Positions 34,487-46,800 of a stretch of DNA of 64,000 nt are shown one piece after another (within the stretch, counting starts at the first letter, position 1; each line of letters opens with the position of its first letter). The position numbers were made by a program, and so were the translations under genes. Source of the stretch: Zarea fungicola (taxonomy: Eukaryota; Ascomycota; Sordariomycetes; Hypocreales; Cordycipitaceae); the NCBI GenBank assembly GCA_900169235.1, contig FWCC01000214.1, positions 1-64,000 on the forward strand, read 5' to 3'. Below the pieces are notes generated by a model. The model ran no database searches, was not told the origin of the DNA, and saw only the letters and a list, made by a program, of their open reading frames with translations.

Positions 34487-35718
34487 CTAGCGATGATAAG
34501 GAATGCCTTCATCCTGGATACTTGCAAATAATGCGCTCATGGCCGTGGCAACATCTGCTGGCAGCGGGCCTGCCTCAATCATATCCAGATTGCTAGACAG
34601 CTGTTCTGTAGAGGAGGCCCCGATGATGACCGAGTCACCATACTTGTTATCAAGAATGCTATGGTATACAGTCCAGCGAAGGGCTGCGGCGTGGCCACTG
34701 ATCCCATACTTTTCTGCCGTCGACAGCGCGCTATCGGTGGCATCCTGGATCTGGGGCTTAATGTACAACCTCGAGTACAGCCCTCCAAGTGCATTCTGTA
34801 AATTTAATGTCGTCAGTTCCTCTTTTTTTTTGTGAAAGTTTTAGGATCCAAATCAAAGGGTTGGACAATGGGGATTTGAGCTCACAGCTGTATCGAACCT
34901 GCCACCTGGTTTGACGTTCTTGTGGTTACCGGCAAAGAAGCCAGCGGCGGCGGGACTAAAACGTAAAAATTCCACAAGTTAGCGAATTACTCTTCTTGAC
35001 CCTTTATGGAAACTTCCTCAAAAGGCTGTGATAGCATATAAGATGTGAACTTTACCTCCACGCATAAAATGAAATGTTGTGCTTCCGGAGCACAGGAAAC
35101 AACTCCTTCTCGCCACCCCTGACAATGGCATTGTACTGGCCCTGGTACACGCTCGGCTTCACGAACCCTCGCCGCTCAGCAATCTCAATAAACTGCTCCA
35201 CCTCGGCTGCTGTGTAGTTTGACAGGCCAAAGCGCTTAAACTTGCCGGCACGATAGGCCTTGTCGATAGCTTCACAGGTCTCTTCATACGGCGTCGCGCG
35301 ATCCGGGTGGTGGAGATACTCAATGTTAATCTGGTCCACCTTTAACTCAGATATGGATTTTTCGACCTCGGCAGTAACCTTGTCGGCCGTGTGGGAGCCT
35401 GGTTCGCGCGACATGACCTTGGTGTCGATGATAAACTTGCGGCCGGCGCCGACAGCACCCAGTCGAGGCTCAGATGTACCAGGCGCATTGGGACTATAAC
35501 CTCGCGACGTGTCAATTTCGCTGTAGCCGCGGCTTAGAAAAGTGTCCAGGATTGCATTGACTTGTTCTTTGGTGTCAAAGCGAACAATGGGGTCGAGCGA
35601 GGCGTCTCCAATCTAGCAACTGGGTGAGTTTACGAGAAAAAGAAAATCAGTGTGTAGAGTGTAGAGAGCATACATTTCCGGCTCCGAAAACAACGTTCAA
35701 GGGCGACTTGGGTGCCAT
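34487..35718 (-). CDS. aldo-keto reductase (AKR7-like)
   Basis: Four exons (35718-35674, 35612-35056, 34955-34886, 34795-34487) give 326 aa. Reading: MAPKSPLNVVFGAGN, then IGDASLDPIVRFDTKEQV, later FYAWSPAAAGFFAGNH and RFDTANALGGLYS. The catalytic Asp and Tyr sit in EIDTSRGYSP, a Lys in IIDTKVMS, and the His in NIEYLHHPDR. The C-terminal VIIGASSTEQLSSNLDMIE is the NADPH-binding stretch. The pattern is that of aflatoxin B1 aldehyde reductase-like enzymes, which reduce dialdehydes and other reactive carbonyls with NADPH in the cytosol. All introns are 61-100 bp with standard ends. It is convergent with the methyltransferase, with 181 bp between stops. Confidence 0.92.
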
Positions 35719-36226
35719 TTATTTATTTTTAATAAATGAGGAGAGAATTAGAGTTGTGGTGATAGGGTTGATTGTGTATTTGGATAGTTGCTTGTCGTCT
35801 AGAATAGTTCCGTCCTTGTGCCCAGACTTTATAGTTGTGATCGCAGATGACAATGACGCCATGAAAAGCCATGTTTGTTTCGTGCCTGATTAATCGATTT
35901 CACTGCCTTCTCGGACTTCCGTTGAATTCCGTACCTCGAGTTCAGTTGCATTGTTGTCGTGATGGTTGGTTTGTAAGCCATTGGGCCTGGTCAGTCGACC
36001 GTAGGCTGAAAGTGGCAGTTGCAAGGGTCCCGGTAGAGCCCCAGACTAACCGCAAGCCACTTTCAACCGATTTAAGATCGAGCCACTTATACATTGGCTC
36101 AAGATGGTAACTGCATGGGTTTGGTGCTACTGGTAATATGACTCTATCTCATATATTGTGGACCGCTTGTGATTTAGATGTATAAGGGATCCAATAACAT
36201 ATTGTACAGATTACCCAATTGCCAGT
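35719..36226. other. intergenic
   Basis: About 500 bp upstream of the AKR gene and downstream of the TF-like gene. Several in-frame stops and no recognised gene. Confidence 0.5.
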
Positions 36227-37325
36227 CTACTGGCCAGCATTATTGCTACGTTTCTTCTTCAACGACACTCTAGTATATATAAAACGGATTAGAAATTGCC
36301 ATGTAGCAAAACGGTCAAGGTACGCTCGAGGGAATGGGAACTTGCCATAAATATCTTTTGCCTTTGAGGCGCACCTCAATGTCTGTACCAACCTGTCGAG
36401 AAACCCACTCATGCCCAAGACTTTTCGTCCTCCTCTCAATTCAGTCATTTTAACTGCCGCGTCAATATGATGTTTTGATGCCTCCCTATCTCCAAGTGCA
36501 AACTATAAACCTAATGAGCATCATCTTGAATATACTTTCGCAAACGATGAACCACTTGTCATACCTCGTCGCTTGCCAGAATAGCAGCTTGGACAATCGA
36601 GAAGTCCTGCACATTCTCATGCAACTCCGAGAGTGTTTCCCTCAGAGACTGCAGCGAACATAGTTTGTAGTACAAGGCAAGCCGCTGGACGTCATATTGC
36701 GGCGTTTTCTGCAAAATGTTTCGGCAGGCCATGAGCATAATGCCATTGAAAACCAATCGGTTCGCCAGGGCTGTGGGTACTAGCTCCGTCAGCATAAACC
36801 GCCTCCATTCAGCTGTCTCAGTGATCTGTTGGCAGTGACTCCGCCCAGTCGGAATCACAACATTGATATCTAGGCAGAAACGCCCGTTAGTACGGTTCCA
36901 TGAGTTGCAGGGGCCTCAGCAGCGAGAAATGACCTACAGTAGGAGAGCAGATGAGACTCAATGGCGTCTATACGGGTACCAAACCCGGCAAATATGTCAT
37001 CTGTGGCAGAATTCATTGGCCACTCTAAATGGATGGGTGGGACGGATGTCGACCGCCCTGGGATGGTTACTAATTGGCAGTTGGATATCTCTTTTGCCTG
37101 CTGGTGCTTCAGGATCCGCTGCCGACGCACCCTGGCATGGCCGTGGCGAGCAGCATGGGCTCTGGCAGCCCTTCTGGAAGCGTCGGAACCACTAAGATGG
37201 GTATTTTCATAGTATACAAACTGTATGCCAGTCTGGGCGGTTCGTTTTGCTCCACAAGATGGCGGCAGCTTGTGGACTGCATGTTCGAACATGATGACAG
37301 CTGGAGGCGCTCGGGATTCTGCCAT
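36227..37325 (-). CDS. fungal transcription-factor-like protein without zinc cluster
   Basis: Three exons (37325-36938, 36869-36565, 36502-36227) give 322 aa. The N-terminus has the pattern FVYYENTHLSGSDASRRAARAHAARHGHARVRRQR that precedes the middle homology region in many uncharacterised fungal-specific transcription-factor-like proteins. It is followed by FAGFGTRIDAIESHLLSYY (exon join), INVVIPTG, EWRRFMLTELVPTALANRLVFNGIML, then LQSLRETLSEL, and after the last intron FALGDREASKHHIDAAVKMTELRGG. No Zn2-Cys6 cluster precedes it in this frame. These middle-region-only proteins are common in ascomycetes and their role is unknown; they may be regulators or degenerate paralogues. The third exon could be extended by another splice, so the C-terminus is provisional. 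The start is the first ATG after a non-ATG open stretch. Confidence 0.7.
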
Positions 37326-38839
37326 GTGTAGATGAGGGTTCCGGGTATGGAAGCAGGGGAGATAGTTCGGGTTATAGGGAGCTTTCTCCGTAACCCTCAA
37401 AACTTAGTTAAAAAGCCAGTTCGTGTCATCAAAACAGTTGAATGACGGCAAGAAGATTCACGGGTCGAAGATTAGTAATCCCGGGTAAGCGCCTGTAGAA
37501 GCGATCATCAACTCGATCTAACCGGGAGTAGCTAGCGTGCCAAGACTTGCAATTTCCTAAAAGAGAACTGCGCTGTCTCTAACGACTTTGTATTGTTCCT
37601 TCACGTAAGTTTGTTAGCAGAAGTCCGGGCCCCCTCGTGAACCATCCATTGCCATTTGTTTCGCGGCTTGATCCTCGGATGAGACCTCAACTCAAAGACA
37701 ATCGTCGTGAAGTTTCTGGTTTCGGCTTTCTTGGGTGGCTCGAGGCATTTCATAAAACTTGATTTTGTGGAGTACGGTAATTTCACGTTACATCTCCCAA
37801 ATGTCAACTGTTTTCTGCGACTATATAATAATGAGAGCCACGGCATCTGATCAGCGGCCCAAAAGCTCAGTGAGTCTCTGATGGATAGGTGGGAATTCAC
37901 TATCAAGAGCAGGCTCTTCCCGATTTGCCAAAACCGCCTGGATACCAGCCAGCTGATAAGAACCCCAAATGTTTCTCGTCTATCTACTCGCATGACGCAT
38001 TCAACTTTCGGATTATTGTAGAATAAAGCCCACATTTTTGCGATTCGACGCCGCTGTATCGCAACCTGATATGCTTCTCGCGACGTCACCGTCTCCAATT
38101 AGTTTCGCGGCATGCTGGGCGTCAAAACGACGATGACAAATCGAAGAAAAAAATACAATGAGATATAAATTGCCAGGGCTATAATCATTTCTTGGGCAAA
38201 TTTACATGGTATCATTATCTATGCTCGCAAAGCAAGGCCTTCATGGCCCGATAAAACGTCCTGTCGTGGCAGCCGGTTCTTCGCAGGCTAAAATAGGCTC
38301 TTCTCGCATACATGCCACCAACATGGTGACCAACAACTAATATCCCGTCTAGGCTTATCAATCATGTACGGCTTGAGACGTGAATAAGGCATATCAAGTA
38401 ACAATAGTAAGTACTTTAATATTAACCTAGTGGCATGCGCAATCTAAACATACGTGGCATACCGCCGGGTTGCCTTGCACCCGATGAAGAGCTGGCATTG
38501 CGCCTCAAACTAATAACCTGGCTGAACCGGCATTCCCGGCCAAGATAACTGCACTGAACATGGCTTTGTAGAAACACGTGGTATCGCATGGAAGGGCATG
38601 GAAAATCATGTAGTTTTCGCAGCTATTTCTATCAAAGCCAGTACTGTGAATAAGCATCACATAGCAGGCAGCAGGCGTGCGTGGTTGTTGCTTGTCCTGA
38701 GTGGCGACCCACCATGTCACGGTGGCCAAAAAATGCACGACCTGCTCTACTCGTGATAAACACATCCTTCCTCCATCTCTCAGCACAACGTTTCCCCGAA
38801 AAAGAAAAATCGTAAAATTATGTAGCCAATTGAGGAGGA
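37326..38839. other. intergenic, one doubtful open frame
   Basis: 1.5 kb between the divergent TF-like and Wss1 genes. Apart from the 165-codon open stretch listed separately I see nothing coding. Confidence 0.45.
37601..38098 (-). CDS. doubtful hypothetical ORF
   Basis: A 165-codon open stretch beginning directly after a stop with a TTG; the first ATG in the frame lies about 20 codons in (at WALFYNNP). Basic and aromatic-rich composition (RRRIAKMWALFYNN), no recognised domain, no convincing flanking splice sites. It may be a chance frame, or one exon of a gene I cannot resolve. Confidence 0.18.
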   Translation of the reverse strand: METVTSREAYQVAIQRRRIAKMWALFYNNPKVECVMRVDRRETFGVLISWLVSRRFWQIGKSLLLIVNSHLSIRDSLSFWAADQMPWLSLLYSRRKQLTFGRCNVKLPYSTKSSFMKCLEPPKKAETRNFTTIVFELRSHPRIKPRNKWQWMVHEGARTSANKLT

Positions 38840-40096
38840 ATGATGGAGCAGGACCAACAGGTGCGATCATATGTGCACTTGGCGCAGCTCCCACGAGCGG
38901 ATGATGCCTTGCGTCTACTCAAACGCATCGCGTCCGCCGTGAAGCCGATAATGCGAAACCACAACTGGCGTGTTGGCGAGCTGGCTGAATTTTATCCCAG
39001 CCAGGCCAACCTGTTAGGTAAATAACCTACTTGCCGCTTCATTTTTTTTTTTTTTTGGTGAAGGCGTGATGTCTACGGGGACAAGGGCGAAATTTTTACT
39101 GATCCATGGGCTCCTTTGTCAGGGTTAAATGTCAATCGAGGCCAGCAGATATGCATACGCCTCCGTCACGCCGGCGACAAGACGCTGTTCCTCTCGCTGG
39201 ACCAGGTGATTGACACGATGCTGCACGAGCTGTGCCACAACGTGCACGGCCCGCACAACGCCGCCTTTCACGCACTGTGGGAGAAGCTCCGCGACGAGCA
39301 CCTGACGCTGACGCTGTCTGGCTACACCGGCGCGTCGTTTGTGTCTGAAGGCCGTCGCCTTGGTGGTGGTGTGGCACCCGTGTCGGCGAGAGAGCGCAGC
39401 CGTATACTGAGGACAGGCGGCGGCGGGCGTATCCTCGGGGGCAGCGCAGGTGTTGGCATCACAGGAGCAGCAGGCCGTCGACTCGGCGGTGTGATGCCGA
39501 CGCTGACGCCGGAGATGAGACGTGCGGCGGCGGCCGAGGCGGCCGAGCGGAGGAAGAGGGCGCTGGTGGGTTGCGGTGCTGAGACGCTAGACGAGGGGCA
39601 GATTCGGGACATGGGGGATGCGGCGCGGCGGAATGGGTTCAGGACGCAGGCGGAGGAGGACAGGGCCAACGATGTCGCGATTGCGCGGGCGGTTGCCGAG
39701 CTCATGGGCGAGCAGCCAGGACTGCCGCTGGCGCCGAGGTCATTGCCCCCGGCGACGGCTCATGCAAGCTCTGGCAGCAGCAGCAGTCTGCTATCAAGGG
39801 CTGGAGCTTCCACACGGAGTCGGACACCAACACGAACGGCGCCAGCAGCAAAGAGCCGTCTGGTTACAATGATGGAGCAAGCCAGTCGTACCAGCGCTGT
39901 GAATGGCAACCACAGCCACAGCCACGGAGGCAGCGGCAGCAGGAGCAGCGACAGAGCAAAGAGCAGTGTATTAACAGGCGGCTGGGTCTGCTCCGTGTGC
40001 ACGCTGTATAACCCACGCGAGTTTCTCTGCTGCGATGCATGCGGAAGCGAGACTCAGACTGGCAAGGAACTGGAGGCGGTGATAGACCTCACATGA
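38840..40096 (+). CDS. Wss1-type WLM metalloprotease
   Basis: Two exons (38840-39017, 39123-40096) give 383 aa; splicing reads PSQANLLG then LNVNRGQQICIRLR. The WLM domain contains HELCHNVHGPHNAAFH (first His about residue 94), the HExxHxxxGxH zinc site of Wss1/SPRTN-like proteases that cut DNA-protein crosslinks, with Cdc48 and SUMO as partners. The middle part is Ala/Arg/Gly-rich and mostly disordered. Near the C-terminus a RanBP2-type finger (WVCSVCTLYNP, CCDACGS) is followed at the very end by EAVIDLT, a likely SUMO-interacting motif. Two adjacent ATGs begin the frame. The gene is GC-rich in exon 2 and close in size to known fungal Wss1-like proteins. Confidence 0.9.
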
Positions 40097-43000
40097 TGGA
40101 CGATAAGATGGGGGGCATAGAAGGATCAGGGTATATAAATGTAATGAATAAAACGACGGTTAGAGGCAGACTTATACAATTAAATGGTGTAGAGAAGAAG
40201 GTAGATTAGCAAGATTTAGAAGATACGTTGTTGTCCATTGCGTGCGCCGGATACTACTACAGAGGCCATTATCAAAAAGGTCCGTGTGAATCAAGATTGT
40301 CAAGTGCCGGAATGATGAACACAGTTACTTGCCGGGGTCAGCAGACGTAAAATAAAAGCGCTCGTATTTTTGAAATGAGTTTGCCCTGGTATTATGATGG
40401 AAACCCAGTTCTTGCCGATCACCTGCTCGAGGACAAGATCGGCAATGACGGGCGGTGGAGAGTGAAAGCTCGATTTTGTTGCAAATTCTGTCGTTGGCAG
40501 GCATTTGGAACTACCACAGAGGTTTATATTCCGGCAAAATAAAGCTATATTCATGATCACAAAATATGAGTGTAGAAATCAAACAAAACTTTCATTTGTG
40601 TCATGACGGTGAGAATACTCGGAAAGGTTGCTTTTCTGGGCTAATGTGTCCACGAAGCCAATCACTGGTGAGCGTGCACTGATGAAGGAATAAGCTAACC
40701 TGACGTATTTAAATCTGTTGTAAATTGGCACAGGCAAACCCCAACTGCGGCGAAATGTTTTGTCCGTGTTAAAGCCACGAAGTCATTCGCTTCATTTGTA
40801 ATTACGGGGTACTGGTTAATTAAGCACAGGCGGATATCACAGGGGACCAAGCAGACTGGCAGGCGGGATATACATACTACATACACCGTGGAACACAGTG
40901 GGATTCCGCGGAGCTTGAGCCTTGTTTGGTTTGGAGGCGAATGGCCCAAGAACTAAACGGCAACTAAAAGCGGCTGGCGGAAAGCGGGAAGCAAGCAGTG
41001 CAACGTCACCGGTAGGCTCTCTGTTGATGGCATTCAAGAGCTAGCTGAGCAGACCGAAACGGTTATGCAGGAATGAAAAAAGGTACTGCTAAATGCCGTG
41101 TAATATCACGAAGCCCAGTTCTGACCACTGTGAAAGAACTGTCGGACAAGTAAGGTGGTGTTTATAGCTTCGTGGTCGGGACAGTTTGTAGGTGTTCGGC
41201 ACAGAAACTCGTCAGCAATGAAATCAAGACACGACATGACAGACACGAGATAAATAAAGAGAAAAGTGGCTTGCTGACCTCGCTACACATTCTGCCCGTT
41301 GGTTACTTTTTCGGCACGCCTTCGCTTCTTGTCTGTTTCTGGCGTTTCGGGGATTGGCGAGCTGCATCGTCCTTGTGTGCTGTAGGAAACTGTAGAGGGG
41401 GGATGCCCGCTGAAGGGAAAGTCTGGACCAAGGTCCGCGCGCTCGGGTTCCAGATCCAGAACGGGGCGGACCATAAAAACAAGGAAGGCAGATGGTTGGA
41501 GAATAAAACAGGCTTGGGAAAATTCGGGATGAGGAGAGCCGGCTAAAAGGCCCGCGTGAATTTTGCGGCCTGTTGGAGAGGGCTTGCGGCTGCTTCCAAT
41601 GTCTCAGTCTAGGAAGTTGATCACCCACGAGACAGGTGTCTCAACTGGTTGCATCGGAACAAAAATGCATTGGCTGTCCCGATGGGTGTTTCGGAGATGG
41701 CTTTTCGAAATCGGATAGGCGAGAAGAGGGAAACCTGGCAATCCCTTTTTTTTTTCTTTGTCCTTTTATTATAGCCTCCAAGATTGACCGCCATTCACAG
41801 ACGTTGCCGGATCTTTCTGGCTATAACAAGGTCCCCTAATTTGCTTCGGCTGAGTGCGCCCGTGACACCCGCCTCCGTCGCCCGCGTTGTGGCTGGCCGC
41901 TGCACATGCATCGCTTCTGTGGCTTGTGGCTAAGGCAACCTTATGATTCAATCCAAAACGCTGGATATGTGGATATAAGAATGAAACAAACGTTGATTGG
42001 CAAGAATTATCTGCGCTGGTTAATGCCAAACTGTCGAATTTTTTCAGTTTAATCAATTTCATATCCGTATCGACAGCATCCCTGAGGGCCAACGCTCGTG
42101 CGGGCTGGCAACCACGGTCCCCCCCAAGCAGAAAAGCCACTTCAGCTCCTTGCTAGCCTTGCCAGGTTGCAAAAAAAAAAAAGCGCAGACTGTCGATCCC
42201 TCATCAAGCAGAGGGCTGCCTGTACGCAAAAAAAGATGCCAAAGTCGTCACATACCTATTTTGCAAGATACATACAGCGTGCATACAGTATCTCTCTTCG
42301 CGAAGTGGAGGGCCCCAAGTCTGAAGTGCTTGCTTTGCGATGAAGTCGGACTCCGATTACCTACCTGCCGAATTACCTTACTGCGTCGAATAAGTTGTAG
42401 TCGGGACGCATGGCATGGCTTTGCTGTCAAGCGTGTTTGGGCGCGCCCGCTAAGAAGCCTTGTTGTTACCTGTAACATTTTACATTTATGCATTGCAGAG
42501 TTAGCGGATTGCGGGAGGCTAGATTCGTGACCTGCAGGCTGCCAGGCAGGAGAAAAGGCGGCGGATCATGGGCCTGTCAGCCAGAAGAAAGGTCCAGACC
42601 TTGGACCCAGTACAACGCCAGGATAAGAGATGTGTGGAGAGAGAGTGTCATGGCTTGTCGCCAGGGATATTACTCCGTGTTGGTAACCAGATACACCTGC
42701 TTTTGGCAATTGGGCACAGCCTATAAAATTCAGCCTCAGGTTAACAAGGTAGAATCGGTAGCCACAACTGTCTTCGTGCTGCGCCAAATTCGGTCCAGCC
42801 CAGCCAAGCACAGATAGAAGGGTGACAAAAAGGAAAATGGACACTATTTTGTATTTCAACGCCGTCTGCTGCGGCAGGCACGACTTGTAGCTCCTGCTGG
42901 TAACTAGGTAGTTCAGCCAAGGCAAGTTGGCAAGCAAGGTCCAACCAGTCCAGTGAGTCGCTGCTTGTAGTTAGTGGAGCGTCTGCGCGCGGCGCCATGA

Positions 43001-43805
43001 TCCATCACCCCACCGCGACTTCCCTGCTTTTTGCTCCCCCAGAACCACTCCAATATCGTCGCTCTAGGCCAGACATGGTTGGCAAGGTTGATCTCTCACT
43101 ACTTGCCACTTTACTTGCTAGCATCTGCTTAGTAGTGGCACAGCTGCTAGACAGCTCTCTAAATTGGTTAGTTTACTGCTCTATTTGCTTGGCTCGCTTC
43201 CTTGCTTTGCTCGCCGCCTTGTATTTGCTGCAAAACAAGCTCAACTCAACTCCCCAAATCAATCTAGTTACTGGTACATCCCTGCCCACCGACAGCCGCC
43301 CCACCACGACCTCGCCTCATCGCTTCCTTTACCATTTTGCTTTCTCGTCTTCGGCCGGTGAACCTCTACCTTTTGTATCCCACAGCTTTTGCTCATCTAG
43401 TTTTCGTCTTCATAGAGTACCATATCGAGCCAAATCTACAGTCCCGGCCGACTTATACCGCTCCAGACTCCCGCGCTTTGCCCCATTCATCACCAACACA
43501 TACACAGATAGGTACACACAGACACACCTTAATTAGGTACCGGCATAAGATCCCCCGATCCAGATCGGTTGCCGCAATTCAATCACCCACCTGTCGCGAC
43601 GTTGCACGAACGGCATCTTATACAAACTGGCACGAAAACCAACAGCAATGTTCCTCAAGCCGCCCGTTTGCTAGTTTTTCTCTGGGCCAGCTCGGCACAC
43701 GCTCTCTCTTCATTTCGCCGACTTATTTGGCTGCCTCGTTCACATCGAGTCGACCCTTGCGGTCAATTACAAGGTCCCGCACTCCCCGTCTTGGACAAGC
43801 AGGTG
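40097..43805. other. long intergenic region and leader of histidine kinase gene
   Basis: 3.7 kb without a recognised protein gene. The last 800 bases (42997-43805) are pyrimidine-rich and contain a 179-codon open frame from ATG 42997 with a hydrophobic segment (LSLLATLLASICLVVAQLL). I read it as transcript leader of the kinase gene, possibly with an upstream ORF. An A-run lies at about 42171-42182 and a T-run at about 41748-41757. Confidence 0.45.
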
Positions 43806-46800
43806 ATGGGTGAGACCTTTCACGCACTGGCCGAAATGAATTCCTCTGAAGCTTTTCATGTCGGCAGCAACTTTCATAATGCCACCGTGCCATCTACAAC
43901 CGCAGACCTCGACACTGCCGAATCGAGCTATGTTGCTACCGATTCCACCCTCAACCTAAGCACCAACAGCTCCGGCTCCAATTCCCACCAATCCCAAGCC
44001 CACGCCCATGCACACGGCCATACAAGCAGCAATGGCCATACAGGGAGTCCTCGATCCTTGGGCGGCGGTCGTTTCTTTCGCGATTCTCTTGGCATGACGA
44101 CTGATGAAACCCGCTCCCAGTCCCAAAGCCCGTTTCGCCTCGCAATCCCTACCACGATCTCACCAGCTCAACTCGCTTTTTCCGCTATGCAATATCTACC
44201 CGTACCAGTCATTGTACTTAATAGTCTTAAGACTGTTGTCCTTGCCAACGAGGCCATGGGCAGAATGCTGGGCCTCATAACCGACGACAGCGATGACGAC
44301 GACACTTCCCGTGCTATCGATAGAATCCGCGGCCAGACACTGTCACAGGTCGGCATTGACATGCTCCAGGATGGCAAGCCTGTCTGGGTCACCTGGGAAA
44401 CCTTTTTCGACACATTGGCTCATGAGATTGGTGCCCGACCACCGGCCGCTGACAGGAATCCACGCCACGCTCCTGGTGCCGGTGATGTCACACCCACCGT
44501 CGTCACACCTGCGAGTCCTACCAAACGCCGCAGCAGCACAAACTCCACTACGCCCACTCAAGATGCCATCATTGAGGTTGTTATTTCCCGAAACGGCCTG
44601 CACAAAACTACCTTTGACAGCCGCTACAAATCCAAGGAGTCTGAATATCATGCCTTCGCCAAGATGATAGTCACCATGTGGGAGGTCGAGGACAGGCAGG
44701 TCTACTTCACACTCACATTTACAAGCACGCAGTCAACGCCCCCCGCCCCAGTCAGCAGCAGAAAGAGCATTGCCAAAAATAGCATTCTGGAAGCTGCGGA
44801 AAGACAATCCATAACGAACTCCAATCCTCCCTCTGTCGCTTCTAGCAGGCACTCGACTTCCCCCGCACTCAATACACCCAACGTTCTCACCATGTCATCC
44901 AGCCCCTTCCCCCCCATGGGCCCGCCATCCGTTGCCGCTCATTTATACTCAAGTACGCCATCGGTCTTGCAGAAAATTATACGTATGAAGGACGCCCTCC
45001 TAGATAATACGCAAATGCCTATACTTGCAATGTGGAAAGATGGTAGTGTCACATTCCCCAACAAGGCTGCACGGCAGCTGCTTTCCCATGATGCCGATCT
45101 CGACTCTTCATCCGATGGCTTTGATCTGTTAAAAAACTGGGAGCTGTGGACGGAAGACTTTTCCAGGAAATTGGACGTGCAACAGCATCCCCTCTACAGC
45201 TTGCTGAAAACGGGCACCCGCTTTGCCAGTATTCGCGTTGGCGTATTCGACTCTCAAGGCAAGCGCATAGTCTATGACTTGCTCGGCGAGGCCATAACCG
45301 ATGAAAAGACGGGCGAATTTCTCGCCGGCGTCGTCACCTTCCGAGACGTAACTGTCATGACGGAAGAAATTTCACTCATCAAGGAGCGTGACGAGGAGCG
45401 ATTTAAAATTATCTGCGATACCATGCCCCAGCTCGTGTGGACCGCCACAGCTGAAGGATTGCACGACTTTTTCAACACCCGATGGTATACATTTACTGGC
45501 TTACTTCCAGAGCAGTGTCTTGGCTTGGCATGGGAATCATGTTTTCACCCCGACGACAGAACTGAGGCAATTGCTCGCTGGCACAAATCTCTGGGGACTG
45601 GAAACCCCTATGTAATGGAGTACCGTTGCCGCAACAAGGACGGTGAATGGCGATGGTTCCTGGGTCGCGCCCTTGCTGTTCGGAATCCAGAGACGGGCGA
45701 AATTGAAAAGTGGTTCGGCACCTGCACAGATGTTCATGAGAGCATAGAAACCAAGCTGGCCGCCAAACATACCCGCCAGCAGCTTCTAAGTGTCATTGCC
45801 CACTCACATGTCACCATTTTCACGGTTGATCCGAATCGCCGCGTCACTATGCTTGAAGGAGCCTTAATTTGGAACAACACCTATGAGGACACGGAAAAGG
45901 GCCGCTGGTTCATTGGCGAGGATATGTATACAGTTTTTAACAGACTAACAGAGCAAATGGCCGAGGGCGAGCGACCAAACTGGCTAAACTCTATCGAGGA
46001 GATACTTGAGAGAAAGAGCACAGAAGATATCAAGGAGCATGGGCTCGGTAAGTTGTCCCTGCGGCTCAATCGCCTGTACGTTAGCTTACTAACACCTCAA
46101 CTAGATGATCGATGGTACCGAACTCGATTCATTCCAATGTACGGCAAGCGACCGCAAAATGGAAAGCCACCCAGCATTGAAGGTGTCATTGGTGTAGTTA
46201 TGGATGTCACCGAATTAAAGGATAGTGAAGAGGCACTGCGGGAGCAGTCTCGTGCCAAGCATCAGGCCATCGCCAACGAGGCAGCAGCCAACGAGGCAAA
46301 TCGCCTCAAGAGCCAGTTTTTGGCAAACATGTCTCACGAAATCCGAACTCCCATCACTGGAGTTCTCGGCATGGCAGAACTGCTAGGCGACATGAGTCTG
46401 GATGAAGAGCAGCGTGATTACGTCGATAACATCCAGAGCTCTGCCACTTCACTTTTGACAGTCATCAATGACATCCTAGACTTTTCCAAAGTGGAATCTG
46501 GCCGACTGGATATTGAAGAGGTTCAGTTTTCATTATCAATCATTCTTAAAGAAGTTGTTCGCATGCTGAAATTCGCCGTCGAACGAAAGAATCTTGATTT
46601 TCAGTCCATGATAAGCGACGACATCGAGAACGACTTGGCTGTCATAGGAGACCCGGGTAGAGTGCGCCAGATTATTACAAATCTACTTACCAATAGCATA
46701 AAGTTTACCAGTCAAGGTTACGTCCGATTTTCTGTATTGAGGGAAAAGGAAACTGCCGACTCCATTATTATCAAATTTACTATTGAAGATACGGGTATTG

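Noticed and set aside
31101..37325. Amidase, methyltransferase, aldo-keto reductase and TF-like gene as a secondary metabolite cluster
   Set aside because: No polyketide synthase, NRPS, terpene cyclase, P450 or transporter is present, and the genes are on mixed strands with housekeeping genes on both sides.
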